From positions 59,457 through 123,456 of the forward strand of contig NZ_RDOJ01000008.1 of NCBI RefSeq assembly GCF_003687725.1: a stretch of DNA of 64,000 bases, read 5' to 3'. Both the position numbers and the translations under genes were made by a program. This stretch comes from Faecalibacter macacae (GTDB taxonomy: Bacteria; Bacteroidota; Bacteroidia; Flavobacteriales; Weeksellaceae). A model generated the notes under the pieces. That model searched no databases. It had not been told where the DNA came from and worked only from the letters and a program-made list of their open reading frames with translations. This document shows, piece after piece, positions 54,419 through 61,797 of this stretch. How positions within the stretch are numbered: position 1 is the first letter of the stretch; each line of letters starts with the position of its first letter.

Positions 54419-54577
54419 TTATTTGATTTGTTGAATAATCATTCGATTAAAAACTTGTGCTGGTGAATATCCATTGAGTACTTTTCGAGGTCTTTCATTG
54501 AGTTCACGTTGAACTTTTTTAAGTTCTTTTTCTGAGTATATCGAAAGGTCAGTTTCTTTCAACTTCCATATTAACAT
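54419..54577 (-). pseudogene. IS30-family transposase, C-terminal remnant
   Basis: About 52 residues remain, reading LKETDLSIYSEKELKKVQ then LNERPRKVLNGYSPAQVF and a stop. The NxRPRKxLxxxTPxxVF-type motif is the C-terminal end of IS30-family transposases. The catalytic DDE core is absent. It marks the left part of the accessory region. Before it (54296-54418) lie only AT-rich sequence and the inverted repeat at 54378. Confidence 0.85.
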
Positions 54578-54639
54578 TAATTTTTAGCTAATATAAACTT
54601 CTCGAACTAACAAAATAATATATAGCACATTTTCAATAC

Positions 54640-55276
54640 CTACAAATCACTTACTTGACTTTTAGTAGAGTTATAAATCTTTATAAATTTCTGCTCAATA
54701 TCAATAGGATTTTTAAGATCTAAACTCTTATTTAAATAGGGCAATAGAATACCTAACAAGGCAAAAATATACGTAGTCAGTTGCTTCCTATTGCTCGTAT
54801 TGTTTTCATTTCTAAATTTATACTGTAAACCTTTTACCAATTTATCAATCTTCTCAGTTTTAAAATCAATTGGTTCAAATGAATGAGTAAATTCATTTCT
54901 TACATTACGTATTACATTCAAATCATTCATTAATTTTTCATTAATAAAACCTATACTATACGCAAAATTGATTCGACTACTAAGATTTGATAAATTATAA
55001 TTAAGCATCTTCTTTTTAAAAGTTTTATCACCTTTTAAATATAACAAAATATACTTACCTAAAGCATCTTCTAAATAAGAAACCGACAATAAAACACAAC
55101 CTCTATCACTTTCATTGATTAATGAAAATCTTATTTTTTGGACTAAAAGAATATTTTCATATTGCTCCTTATCTATCTCTTTTATTTAAAACATCAGATT
55201 GAAATTCAATTATTTTGTCTGAAAAATTAGAGTCATTTTTTAATCTTTCATAAAGGTCTTTAACGGTTAAATCCAT
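54640..55276 (-). pseudogene. MltR/DUF4145-like protein, frameshifted
   Basis: The ATG at 55276 opens a frame MDLTVKDLYERLKND... for about 33 residues that then hits a stop near 55173. The family-like sequence continues in the next frame (EIDKEQYENILLVQKIRF, then INESDRGCVLLSVSYLEDALGKYI), to 54640. The ESDRGC...YLEDAL pattern and the RNVRNEFTH segment resemble mannitol-operon-repressor-like or HEPN-type proteins (R-x4-H). A one-base change near 55175-55190 split the gene. The remaining open part (54640-55089, from a TTG) could still be expressed. Confidence 0.7.
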
Positions 55277-55516
55277 ATTAAATGTTATTTATCCAAATAT
55301 ACAAAATGAGTGGGTTAAAAAATTAAGCGACTCAACATCTATATACTCTTTAATTTGTCTATTACTTTAAACCGCCAACCTAACTAAGCTAAAAACAACA
55401 CAAAACATATTACACCAAAACCAGTGAGATAAGCTCCAAATTGGAAACCTTTAGATTCTTTATCTAAATCCATTTTAAAACTATCAACAACTACATCAGA
55501 CCGATCTGTTTTATCC
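55277..55516. other. Decayed sequence between MltR-like gene and integrase fragment
   Basis: About 240 bp without a gene. On the minus strand 55384-55515 a fragment reads MDLDKESKGFQFGAYL... with one hydrophobic helix (FGVICFVLFLA), possibly the 3' end of a lost membrane-protein gene. Nothing else is recognised. Confidence 0.4.
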
Positions 55517-55678
55517 TTTCATTTAAGCCGACATACATTTGCAACCCAAACCATAGCTAACGGTATGCGTATTAAATACGTATCAAAATTATTAGATCAC
55601 TCTGATATCGGAACAACTCAAATTTATGCTAAAATCGTAAACGACGAATTAGATAAAGCGGTTGAGCAATATATATAA
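55517..55678 (+). pseudogene. Tyrosine recombinase (phage integrase), C-terminal fragment
   Basis: Without a start codon, the frame reads FHLSRHTFATQTIANGM, VSKLLDHSDIGTTQIYAKI, then DELDKAVEQYI and a stop. HLSR contains the box II H-x-x-R, LLDHSDIGTTQIY the last histidine and the catalytic tyrosine. The N-terminal two thirds are missing; the 5' end joins unrelated sequence at 55516. Its 3' end (55626-55678) is repeated downstream. Confidence 0.88.
55626..55678 (+). repeat. Integrase 3'-end repeat, copy 1 (in the integrase fragment)
   Basis: Begins ATGCTAAAATCGTAAACG at the catalytic-Tyr codon and ends at the stop of the fragment. Copies 2 (57204) and 3 (57930) share about 88-90% of bases and begin at the same ATGC; copy 4 (61797) is shorter. 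Confidence 0.8.
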
Positions 55679-55680
55679 TA

Positions 55681-55702
55681 GAAGAGGGAATATTCCCTCT
55701 TC
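55681..55702. terminator. Palindromic terminator between integrase fragment and RidA gene
   Basis: GAAGAGGGAA/TTCCCTCTTC, a perfect 22-bp hairpin with a TA loop, directly before the RidA stop; the T-tract is weak. Confidence 0.6.
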
Positions 55703-56092
55703 TTAAATTACAGCCGTTGCGTCCAATTCAATTTTTAAAGTTTGAAATAATCCTTTAACTTCAATCACAGTTAATGCAGTCTCAATTTGATTAGTTTTTA
55801 TCCAATCTTGAATCATATAAAAATGTGGATATAATTCGTCCAATGAAACCGTATAAACGGTAAGTTTTACGATTGAGTTCAATGGATAATTCGCTTCTTG
55901 TAATACTTTTTCTAGGTTTGTAATAGAAGTAATTAATTGATAAATCATTTCTTCATTACTTGATATTCCATTTTCATCTATTGCAGCTTGTCCAGAAATA
56001 TATAAGGTTTTTTGCGGCGCTATAATTTCAATAGCTTGCTGATAATTTCTATCTTCTTGCCATTTCCAAGGATTAATGATTTGTTTTTGCAT
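55703..56092 (-). CDS. RidA/YjgF family protein
   Basis: The start is the ATG at 56092 (an upstream TTG at 56110 is unlikely). The 129-residue product has the RidA fold: APQKTLYISGQAAIDENG, then ITNLEKVLQEANYPLNSIVKLTVYTVSLD and TALTVIEVKGL. The usual catalytic arginine is not evident at the conserved place, so it may be a Rid subgroup that acts on a different imine or lacks deaminase activity. It follows the Crp/Fnr gene in the same direction and may be under its control. Confidence 0.9.
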   Translation of the reverse strand: MQKQIINPWKWQEDRNYQQAIEIIAPQKTLYISGQAAIDENGISSNEEMIYQLITSITNLEKVLQEANYPLNSIVKLTVYTVSLDELYPHFYMIQDWIKTNQIETALTVIEVKGLFQTLKIELDATAVI

Positions 56093-56155
56093 GATCTTAT
56101 TTTTTGTCAAAGATCATAAGATATATAGTCGATAATGTGTGACCTACATCACTTT

Positions 56156-56731
56156 TTAATCTATTAACATTCGGCTTAATGTTTCTCTTGAAACACCTAA
56201 ATAAGTTGCAATATATTTTTTTGGAATACGCTGAAACCATTGCGGATAAAGTTTTAATAACTGATGGTATCGTTCTTTAGAATCCATTGATAATAAAGAA
56301 AGAACACGTTGTTGTGCAGCAAAAGAACCACGTATTGATTTGCCAAGAAAATACGATTTCAATAATGGAATTTTATTCAGTAATAGATTATAATCCATAT
56401 CAGTTATCGCATATAATTTTGTCTTTTCCATTGCGATTAAATCATAGGATGCTAGTTCTTTATAGAAAAATGCACCAAGATCTGTTTCCCACCAGTTTTC
56501 CATGGCGAAACCTAAAATAAATTCTTTACCCTTATGATCAGTAAAACTAAGTTTAACTAAACCTTCTACAATAAAATACAATTGATTCATTCTTTTTCCA
56601 TTTTCAAAAATGAGCGCTTTTCTTTTGTACTCCTGTAGTTTGAAAACTTCTTGTATAAGTTTACATTCCTCTTCATGAAGTGGAATTTGTGAAATTATGT
56701 CTTGTATAATTGGATGCTTATCGAAGGTCAA
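56156..56731 (-). CDS. Crp/Fnr-family transcriptional regulator
   Basis: A 191-residue regulator: cyclic-nucleotide-binding-like barrel (about 20-120; LIFENGKRMNQLYFIVEGLVKL and GKEFILGF) and a C-terminal helix-turn-helix IPKKYIATYLGVSRETLSRM. The start is a TTG at 56731; no ATG is available, and a -7 box TATATTTG is read at 56761-56754. No Fe-S cysteine cluster. In Bacteroidota such regulators control small, often redox-related neighbours. The next gene, RidA, is 63 bp downstream. Confidence 0.9.
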   Translation of the reverse strand: MTFDKHPIIQDIISQIPLHEEECKLIQEVFKLQEYKRKALIFENGKRMNQLYFIVEGLVKLSFTDHKGKEFILGFAMENWWETDLGAFFYKELASYDLIAMEKTKLYAITDMDYNLLLNKIPLLKSYFLGKSIRGSFAAQQRVLSLLSMDSKERYHQLLKLYPQWFQRIPKKYIATYLGVSRETLSRMLID

Positions 56732-56753
56732 TTGTATTTATTTTTGTCTATAG

Positions 56754-56761
56754 CAAATATA
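56754..56761 (-). promoter_or_regulatory. Promoter -7 box of crp/fnr-type gene
   Basis: CAAATATA, read as TATATTTG on the minus strand, is 23-30 bp upstream of the TTG start and matches TAnnTTTG. Confidence 0.5.
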
Positions 56762-56775
56762 GATTAAAAATTAGC

Positions 56776-57042
56776 TTAACGCATAGTGTAATTTAACAAA
56801 CCACCATCTACTACTATTTCTGTTCCTTTAATAAAACTCGATTGGTCAGAAGCCAAAAATTCTACAACTTTGCCAATTTCATCTGGTGTTGCCAACCGTT
56901 GTAAAGCTGTTTTTTCTGCTAGGTAAGTTAAGGCCTCATTTGGTACAGCATTCTGTAATCCTTGTGTCAGAGTTGGTCCAGGACTTACAACATTTACACG
57001 TATTTTTCGATCTTCTAATTCATTTGCAGCAACCTTTGCAAT
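56776..57042 (-). pseudogene. SDR-family oxidoreductase, C-terminal remnant
   Basis: The last 88 residues of a short-chain dehydrogenase remain: VAANELEDRKIRVNVVSPGP, then LQRLATPDEIGKVVEFLASDQ, and IKGTEIVVDGG. The N-terminal Rossmann half and the catalytic Tyr-Lys are gone. The 5' cut at about 57042 joins the 3' half of a divergent HxlR gene, as if one internal deletion removed both 5' halves. Confidence 0.85.
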
Positions 57043-57186
57043 TTATTAATAAAAAGAATTGTACTAGATACACAACCGGTGACTGTGGAATATCAATTGA
57101 CAGAATATGGTTGGTCTTTGCAAAACATTATTAAAAATTTAGCTGAATGGGGAAAGGAGCACCGTAAAGTAATTATAGAAAAATAA
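57043..57186 (+). pseudogene. HxlR-family regulator, C-terminal remnant
   Basis: About 47 residues: RIVLDTQPVTVEYQLTEYGWSL and then NIIKNLAEWGKEH, the C-terminal half of HxlR winged-helix regulators. No start exists in frame. It faces away from the SDR remnant at a junction near 57042. HxlR regulators commonly lie divergent to an SDR gene, which supports a single deletion. Confidence 0.85.
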
Positions 57187-57203
57187 GTTTTTTAATTCAT
57201 TCA

Positions 57204-57259
57204 ATGCTAAAATCGTAAACGAAGAATTAGACAAAGCAGTTGAGCAATATATTGAATAA
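57204..57259 (+). repeat. Integrase 3'-end repeat, copy 2
   Basis: 56 bp beginning ATGCTAAAATCGTAAACG and ending at the integrase-type stop (TAA 57257-57259). It reads AKIVNEELDKAVEQYIE. It starts 18 bp after the HxlR remnant's stop and is the left border of the toxin-antitoxin module. Confidence 0.85.
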
Positions 57260-57311
57260 TAGATACTTATTTTAGAATAATGTATAAAAATAGATTATAC
57301 AAATCAAAATA

Positions 57312-57331
57312 ATGTACATATATTTGTACAT
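57312..57331 (+). promoter_or_regulatory. TA operon operator over the -7 box
   Basis: A perfect inverted repeat ATGTACA - TATATT - TGTACAT. The central bases, TATATTTG (57319-57326), form a consensus -7 box, so a bound antitoxin complex would cover the promoter. The antitoxin ATG follows at 57348. Confidence 0.7.
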
Positions 57332-57347
57332 AATAAAATACAAGATT

Positions 57348-57602
57348 ATGATAATAGCAAGTGTTTCAGATTTCAGAAAAGATATTAAATCTTACTTAGA
57401 TAGAGTTTCAAAGAACTTTGAAACCTTAATCATCAACAGAGGGAAAGATTCTGGTATTGTTGTAATGTCATTGGAAGAGTACAATTCATTAATGGCTACA
57501 AATCACGAATTATCTTCTCGTATCAATGAGTCAAGATTAGATGCTGCCATTGAGAAATTAAAAAGTAAGCAATCTTTTGAAAGAGAATTAATCGAGGAAT
57601 AG
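57348..57602 (+). CDS. yefM: Phd/YefM-family antitoxin
   Basis: The start is the ATG at 57348 (84 residues), since the 36 bp upstream are inside the operator. ASVSDFRKDIKSYLDRVSKNFETLIINRG is the DNA-binding fold of Phd/YefM, followed by VVMSLEEYNSLMATNHEL and a C-terminal helix. The C-terminal half binds and neutralises the toxin. The stop is directly followed by the toxin's ATG. The operator at 57312 indicates autoregulation. Confidence 0.93.
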   Translation: MIIASVSDFRKDIKSYLDRVSKNFETLIINRGKDSGIVVMSLEEYNSLMATNHELSSRINESRLDAAIEKLKSKQSFERELIEE

Positions 57603-57860
57603 ATGAAATATATTTTCGTAAATGAGTCTTGGGAAGATTATTTATTTTGGCAAAAAACCGATAAGAAAAAAGTAAAACGCATCAATGATTTATTGAAAGA
57701 TATTTCACGTACTCCTTTTACTGGTATTGGGAAACCAGAACCCTTAAAACATAAATATTCAGGGTTTTGGTCACGTAGAATAGACGAAGAACATCGTTTA
57801 ATTTACAAATACGAAGATGATCAGATATTAATAGCAAAGTGCCGTTTTGATTACGATTAA
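57603..57860 (+). CDS. yoeB: YoeB-family mRNA interferase toxin, His83 replaced
   Basis: An 85-residue RelE-fold toxin: FVNESWEDYLFWQ, KKKVKRINDLLKDI, FTGIGKPEPLKHKYSGFWSRRI, EEHRLIYKY. E46 and R65 occupy the catalytic positions of E. coli YoeB. The third, His83 (in the C-terminal CRYHY of YoeB), is aspartate here: CRFDYD. It should cut mRNA in the ribosomal A site, but activity may be reduced or altered. It follows the antitoxin without spacing. Confidence 0.9.
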   Translation: MKYIFVNESWEDYLFWQKTDKKKVKRINDLLKDISRTPFTGIGKPEPLKHKYSGFWSRRIDEEHRLIYKYEDDQILIAKCRFDYD

Positions 57861-57891
57861 ATAATCCATTTTTAAGATATAAATAAGATAG

Positions 57892-57929
57892 AATTCTGTT
57901 AGGTTGTAAAACGTAACAGAATTTTTTTT
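57892..57929 (+). terminator. Terminator of the TA operon
   Basis: Stem AATTCTGTTA/TAACAGAATT and eight T. The T-tract ends exactly where copy 3 of the integrase repeat begins (57930). Confidence 0.92.
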
Positions 57930-57985
57930 ATGCAAAAATCGTAAACGAAGAATTAGATAAAGCAGTAGAACAGTATATTGAATAA
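57930..57985 (+). repeat. Integrase 3'-end repeat, copy 3
   Basis: 56 bp beginning ATGCAAAAATCGTAAACG and ending TAA at 57983-57985. It has about six differences from copy 2. It separates the TA module from the arsenic operon. Confidence 0.85.
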
Positions 57986-58019
57986 TTAATATTAAATGAT
58001 TTTAGTATTTATAAAACAT

Positions 58020-58035
58020 ATCGTAATATTGCAAT
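58020..58035 (+). promoter_or_regulatory. ArsR operator, copy 1
   Basis: ATCGTAATATTGCAAT, an imperfect palindrome 16 bp before the arsR ATG. It shares 14 of 16 bases with the perfect copy at 58402-58417. Centred so that a repressor would block the promoter. Confidence 0.7.
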
Positions 58036-58050
58036 GATAATAAATCAAGA

Positions 58051-58380
58051 ATGGGAACAACTAAATCAGAAATCTTCACTGACGAGCAAAATAAACTAGC
58101 TACTTTATTCAAAGTATTAGGACATCCTGCTCGAGTAGCTATTATTCAGCATATTATCAAACAGAATGCGTGCATATGCACTGATCTAGTAGATGAACTA
58201 GGTTTAGCACAAGCCACTATTTCTCAACATTTAAAAGAATTGAAGAAAATCGGAATTATTCAAGGTTCCATCGAAGGGAAATCAGTGTGTTATTGTATAG
58301 ATGAAAAGGTTTGGGCTGCAATTCAAAATGAGTTTTCTAGCTTTTTCAATCAAAATGTCAATATAGAGAAATGCTGTTAA
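58051..58380 (+). CDS. arsR: ArsR/SmtB-family arsenic-responsive repressor
   Basis: A 109-residue winged helix: KVLGHPARVAIIQHIIK, then CICTDLVDELGLAQATISQHLKELK. C41 and C43 lie in the position of the As(III) site of ArsR (CVC), and the C-terminus ends in a C108-C109 pair that may be part of the site. It opens the arsenic operon and is preceded by one operator; a second lies after it. It should release DNA when arsenite binds. Confidence 0.93.
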   Translation: MGTTKSEIFTDEQNKLATLFKVLGHPARVAIIQHIIKQNACICTDLVDELGLAQATISQHLKELKKIGIIQGSIEGKSVCYCIDEKVWAAIQNEFSSFFNQNVNIEKCC

Positions 58381-58401
58381 GGCGTTTTTTTGAAATAAAA
58401 C

Positions 58402-58417
58402 ATCGTAATATTACGAT
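58402..58417. promoter_or_regulatory. ArsR operator, copy 2 (perfect palindrome)
   Basis: ATCGTAATATTACGAT is perfectly symmetrical and lies 22 bp before the DUF6428 gene ATG. It implies a second regulated promoter after arsR, or a second repressor site. Confidence 0.7.
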
Positions 58418-58439
58418 TAATAAATAATAATTAAAGTAT

Positions 58440-58904
58440 ATGAAACTTTCAGAAATCAAAGAAATCTTACCAACATTAGAGAATGTTGAATTTCAATTAG
58501 AGGATGGTACTTTCGTACCAGAACATTTCCACGTTACAGAAGTGGGAGAAATCACAAAGAAATTTATTGATTGTGGTGGAGTTATTAGAAATGAAAAAGT
58601 AGTAAACTTTCAACTGTGGAATGCAGACGATTACGAACATCGTTTAAAACCAGGAAAATTATTAAATATCATTCGCTTATCCGAAAACAAATTAGGGATT
58701 GAAGATGCAGAAATTGAAGTTGAATATCAATCGACTACAATTGGTAAATATGATTTAGAGTTTAATGGAAAACATTTCATTTTAAAAAATAAAAAAACAG
58801 CTTGCTTAGCGCAAGATGCTTGTGGTATTCCTTCAGAAAAACCAAAAGTGAAATTGTCAGAAATCCAATCATCTTCTTGTACACCAAATTCGGGGTGTTG
58901 CTAA
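58440..58904 (+). CDS. DUF6428-family protein of arsenic operon
   Basis: A 154-residue protein, MKLSEIKEILPTLENVEFQLEDGTFVP, with VVNFQLWNADDYEHRLKPGKLL and a C-terminal tail rich in cysteine: LAQDACGIP and SSSCTPNSGCC. DUF6428 proteins lie next to arsR in flavobacterial ars operons. The Cys tail could bind arsenite, but the function is not established. It has its own operator copy at 58402. The next 140 bp (58905-59045) contain no recognised gene. Confidence 0.85.
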   Translation: MKLSEIKEILPTLENVEFQLEDGTFVPEHFHVTEVGEITKKFIDCGGVIRNEKVVNFQLWNADDYEHRLKPGKLLNIIRLSENKLGIEDAEIEVEYQSTTIGKYDLEFNGKHFILKNKKTACLAQDACGIPSEKPKVKLSEIQSSSCTPNSGCC

Positions 58905-59045
58905 ATATTGTAACCATAAATATTATAACAATTACCAATGATAATTTTTTAGGAGTTGTAGAAATCGATAAACAAGGATTATCAAACAGTAAACGGTATT
59001 AATATAGATAAGAATTTATTGAAACGTAAAAGTATTAATTTGTGA

Positions 59046-60143
59046 ATGCATAAATCAGATAAAAACAATTCAATGGATGAAATATTTGATGTTATAGTTA
59101 TTGGAGGCGGGCAAAGTGCATTAGCTTGTGGATATTATCTAAGACGTGCAAAACTGAAGTATATTATTTTGGATAAGCAAAATACTTCAGGCGGGGCTTG
59201 GCTCCATACTTGGGATAGTTTAACCCTATTTTCTCCAGCAGATTATAGCTCGTTACCTGGATTGATAATGCCAAATTCTGAAAATAAATTCCCTACAAAA
59301 CAAGAGGTTATACATTATTTAGGACAATACGAGCAATATTATCAACTTAATGTGAAAAGAAATAGTGAAGTTGTTGAAATTAAAAAAAAAGGAGATTTTT
59401 TTCAAGTTCACACGCAAGAAAGTTTTTTAAAAACCAAAACAGTTATTTCTGCTACAGGAACGTGGGGAAATCCTTTCATTCCGAATTTAAAGGGAATAGA
59501 AAATTACAAAGGTGTTCAAATACATTCAAGTAAATATAAAAACCCCGAAGATTTTAATGGTTTAAAAACATTGGTTGTTGGAGAAGGTAATTCTGGTGCT
59601 CAAATTGTTGCTGAAGTATCAAAAAATACGACAGTAAAATGGTCAACAAAAAAAACACCTGAATTTCTACCCGATGAAGTGGACGGCTATTATCTGTTTA
59701 AAATTGCCAACGCAAGATATAAAGCAGAATTAGAAGGAAAAACATTTGATGCATCAAATTACAATTTAGCCAGTATTGTTATGGTTCCACCTGTAAAAGA
59801 AGCTCGTGAAAGAGGAGTGTTAATTTCTAGTGGTACATTCCGTGAGTTTTACGACAAAGGAGTAATTTGGGATAACGGCGAACAAGAAGATTTTGATGCA
59901 ATTATTTGGTGTACAGGCTTCGGTTACGATACTACATTCCTAAAATCACTAATACAACTAGATGAAAAAGGTATTGCAAAAACCAATGAAACTAAGTCTT
60001 TAGATATTGAAGGTTTATGGTTTGTAGGCTATGGTAATTGGACAGGTTATGCATCTGCATCTTTAATTGGGGTAAACAGAACCGCAAAACAAACAATTTT
60101 AGAAATTCAAGATTTTTTATCTAAACACTTAAAGATTAATTAA
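59046..60143 (+). CDS. arsO: ArsO-type flavin monooxygenase
   Basis: A 365-residue flavoprotein with FAD motif VIVIGGGQSALACGYYL, a SGGAWLHTWDSLTLFSPADYSS segment and a second nucleotide motif LVVGEGNSGAQIVAEV. The C-terminus has IIWCTGFGYDTTFLKSL. It is the Trk/ArsO-type single-component monooxygenase found in ars operons, which is proposed to oxidise or help extrude arsenicals. The gene order and length fit ArsO. The next gene follows after 4 bp. Confidence 0.88.
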   Translation: MHKSDKNNSMDEIFDVIVIGGGQSALACGYYLRRAKLKYIILDKQNTSGGAWLHTWDSLTLFSPADYSSLPGLIMPNSENKFPTKQEVIHYLGQYEQYYQLNVKRNSEVVEIKKKGDFFQVHTQESFLKTKTVISATGTWGNPFIPNLKGIENYKGVQIHSSKYKNPEDFNGLKTLVVGEGNSGAQIVAEVSKNTTVKWSTKKTPEFLPDEVDGYYLFKIANARYKAELEGKTFDASNYNLASIVMVPPVKEARERGVLISSGTFREFYDKGVIWDNGEQEDFDAIIWCTGFGYDTTFLKSLIQLDEKGIAKTNETKSLDIEGLWFVGYGNWTGYASASLIGVNRTAKQTILEIQDFLSKHLKIN

Positions 60144-60147
60144 AAAT

Positions 60148-60759
60148 ATGTACTCAACAATATTAAAAACTGTAGAGCAATTTCATTTTGAAAATATCAG
60201 TAATGATCGCAAAAACATTTTACAACCTTTAATAGATTACATTCAAGGAAAGGTAAATAGTAAAAAACCGGTAAACCTTAATTTTATTTGTACACACAAT
60301 TCTCGAAGAAGTCATTTATCACAGGTTTGGGCGCAAACTTCAGCATCATTCTATAATATAGATAATGTACACTGTTATTCAGGGGGTACAGAAGAAACAG
60401 CATTGTTTCCAAAAGTAATTGAAACGCTAAGCAATCAAGGTTTTCAAATCTTTAAAATTACAGATAGTAATAATCCTATTTATGCGATAAAATATGATGA
60501 GAATAGTTCACCAATTATCGGTTTTTCTAAGAAATATAATGATGCATTCAATCCCATTTCAAATTTCGCAGCGATTCTAACTTGCTCCCAAGCAGATGAA
60601 GGTTGTCCTTTTATATCCGGTGCTGAAAAGCGAATTCCCATTACTTACGAAGATCCTAAAATTTCGGATGATACAACCGAACAAACCGAAGTTTACAAAC
60701 AACGCAGTTTTCAAATCGCAACTGAAATGATGTACATATTTTCACAAATCACAGTTTAA
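60148..60759 (+). CDS. Low-MW phosphatase-like arsenate reductase
   Basis: A 203-residue protein with the P-loop LNFICTHNSRRSHL (C48...R54, CX5R) and a downstream acidic region ITYEDPKI with an aspartate suitable as general acid. It is of the arsenate reductase/protein-tyrosine-phosphatase type, converting arsenate to arsenite for export. An N-terminal extension of about 45 residues and ILTCSQADEGCP (two cysteines) resemble the flavobacterial version; the electron donor is unknown. It lies between arsO and the ACR3 exporter. Confidence 0.9.
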   Translation: MYSTILKTVEQFHFENISNDRKNILQPLIDYIQGKVNSKKPVNLNFICTHNSRRSHLSQVWAQTSASFYNIDNVHCYSGGTEETALFPKVIETLSNQGFQIFKITDSNNPIYAIKYDENSSPIIGFSKKYNDAFNPISNFAAILTCSQADEGCPFISGAEKRIPITYEDPKISDDTTEQTEVYKQRSFQIATEMMYIFSQITV

Positions 60760-60762
60760 AAA

Positions 60763-61797
60763 ATGCAACCTAAATTAAAATTTTTAGATAGATACCTAAC
60801 CTTATGGATTTTTATCGCAATGGTTTTAGGTGTTACAATTGGCTATATCTTTCCCAATATGTCTGTTTTAATAGAGCGTATGAGCATTGGCACAACCAAT
60901 ATTCCTTTAGCTTTAGGGTTGATAATAATGATGTTTCCACCTTTAGCCAAAGTAGATTATTCTCTATTACCACAAGTATTTAAAAACAAAAAAGTAATCG
61001 GAATATCCTTAATCTTAAACTGGATAATTGGTACAGTTTTAATGTTTGGCTTAGCCGTACTATTTCTTCACGACGAACCTGATTATATGTCGGGATTAAT
61101 CTTAATTGGCTTAGCACGATGTATCGCAATGGTAATAGTTTGGAGCGATTTAGCGAAGGCTAATAGAGAATATACAGCAATGTTAGTCGCATTAAATAGT
61201 ATTTTCCAAGTCTTAAGTTATAGCTTTTTAGTTTGGTTATTCATCAACATATTACCTGCAAAATTAGGCTTAGCTAATTTTAATGTTTCGGTTTCAATTA
61301 TCGAAGTAACACAAAGTGTAATAATCTATTTAGGTATTCCATTTTTAATAGGTTTTATCACGAGATTCACTTTAATTAAAAAGAATGGTATAGAATGGTA
61401 CAATCGTGTATTCGTACCCAAAATTTCTCCTCTAACACTTTATGCTTTGTTATTTACTATTGTAGTAATGTTTAGTTTAAAAGGAGATAAAATACTTGAA
61501 TTACCTTTAGACGTTATCAAAGTAGCAATCCCATTAGTTATATATTTTGCACTGATGTTCTTCATCAGTTTTTTTATCAATAAAGCAATGAAGGTTCCTT
61601 ATGATAAAAATGCATCTATTTCATTTACAGCGACAGGTAATAATTTCGAATTAGCTATTGCAGTTTCCATTGCAATATTCGGTATTCACTCTCCACAAGC
61701 TTTTGTAGGAGTTATTGGTCCGTTGGTCGAAGTTCCGGTGTTAATACTTTTAGTAAAAGCAAGTTTGTGGCTGAAAAGGATATATTATAAAGAATAG
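60763..61797 (+). CDS. Arsenite efflux transporter, ACR3 family
   Basis: A 344-residue protein with ten helices. Conserved ACR3 segments are KFLDRYLTLWIFIAMVLGV, LMMFPPLAKVDY-type sequence and LIGLARCIAMVIVWSDLAKA, whose cysteine is the conserved functional one. It exports arsenite. It follows the reductase by 3 bp, completing the operon. The stop codon's last base overlaps the short repeat copy 4 (61797). Confidence 0.95.
   Translation: MQPKLKFLDRYLTLWIFIAMVLGVTIGYIFPNMSVLIERMSIGTTNIPLALGLIIMMFPPLAKVDYSLLPQVFKNKKVIGISLILNWIIGTVLMFGLAVLFLHDEPDYMSGLILIGLARCIAMVIVWSDLAKANREYTAMLVALNSIFQVLSYSFLVWLFINILPAKLGLANFNVSVSIIEVTQSVIIYLGIPFLIGFITRFTLIKKNGIEWYNRVFVPKISPLTLYALLFTIVVMFSLKGDKILELPLDVIKVAIPLVIYFALMFFISFFINKAMKVPYDKNASISFTATGNNFELAIAVSIAIFGIHSPQAFVGVIGPLVEVPVLILLVKASLWLKRIYYKE

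Noticed and set aside
56886..57134. 82-codon plus-strand frame across the SDR/HxlR junction
   Set aside because: It is antisense to the SDR remnant on the left and out of frame with HxlR on the right.
55626..57985. Integron attC sites as explanation of the repeats
   Set aside because: The repeats are plain integrase coding ends without the palindromic R'/L' boxes of attC, and no intI-type gene is visible.
58802..59002. 66-codon frame at the end of the DUF6428 gene
   Set aside because: Mostly an alternative frame of the DUF6428 gene; the last part has no recognisable family.
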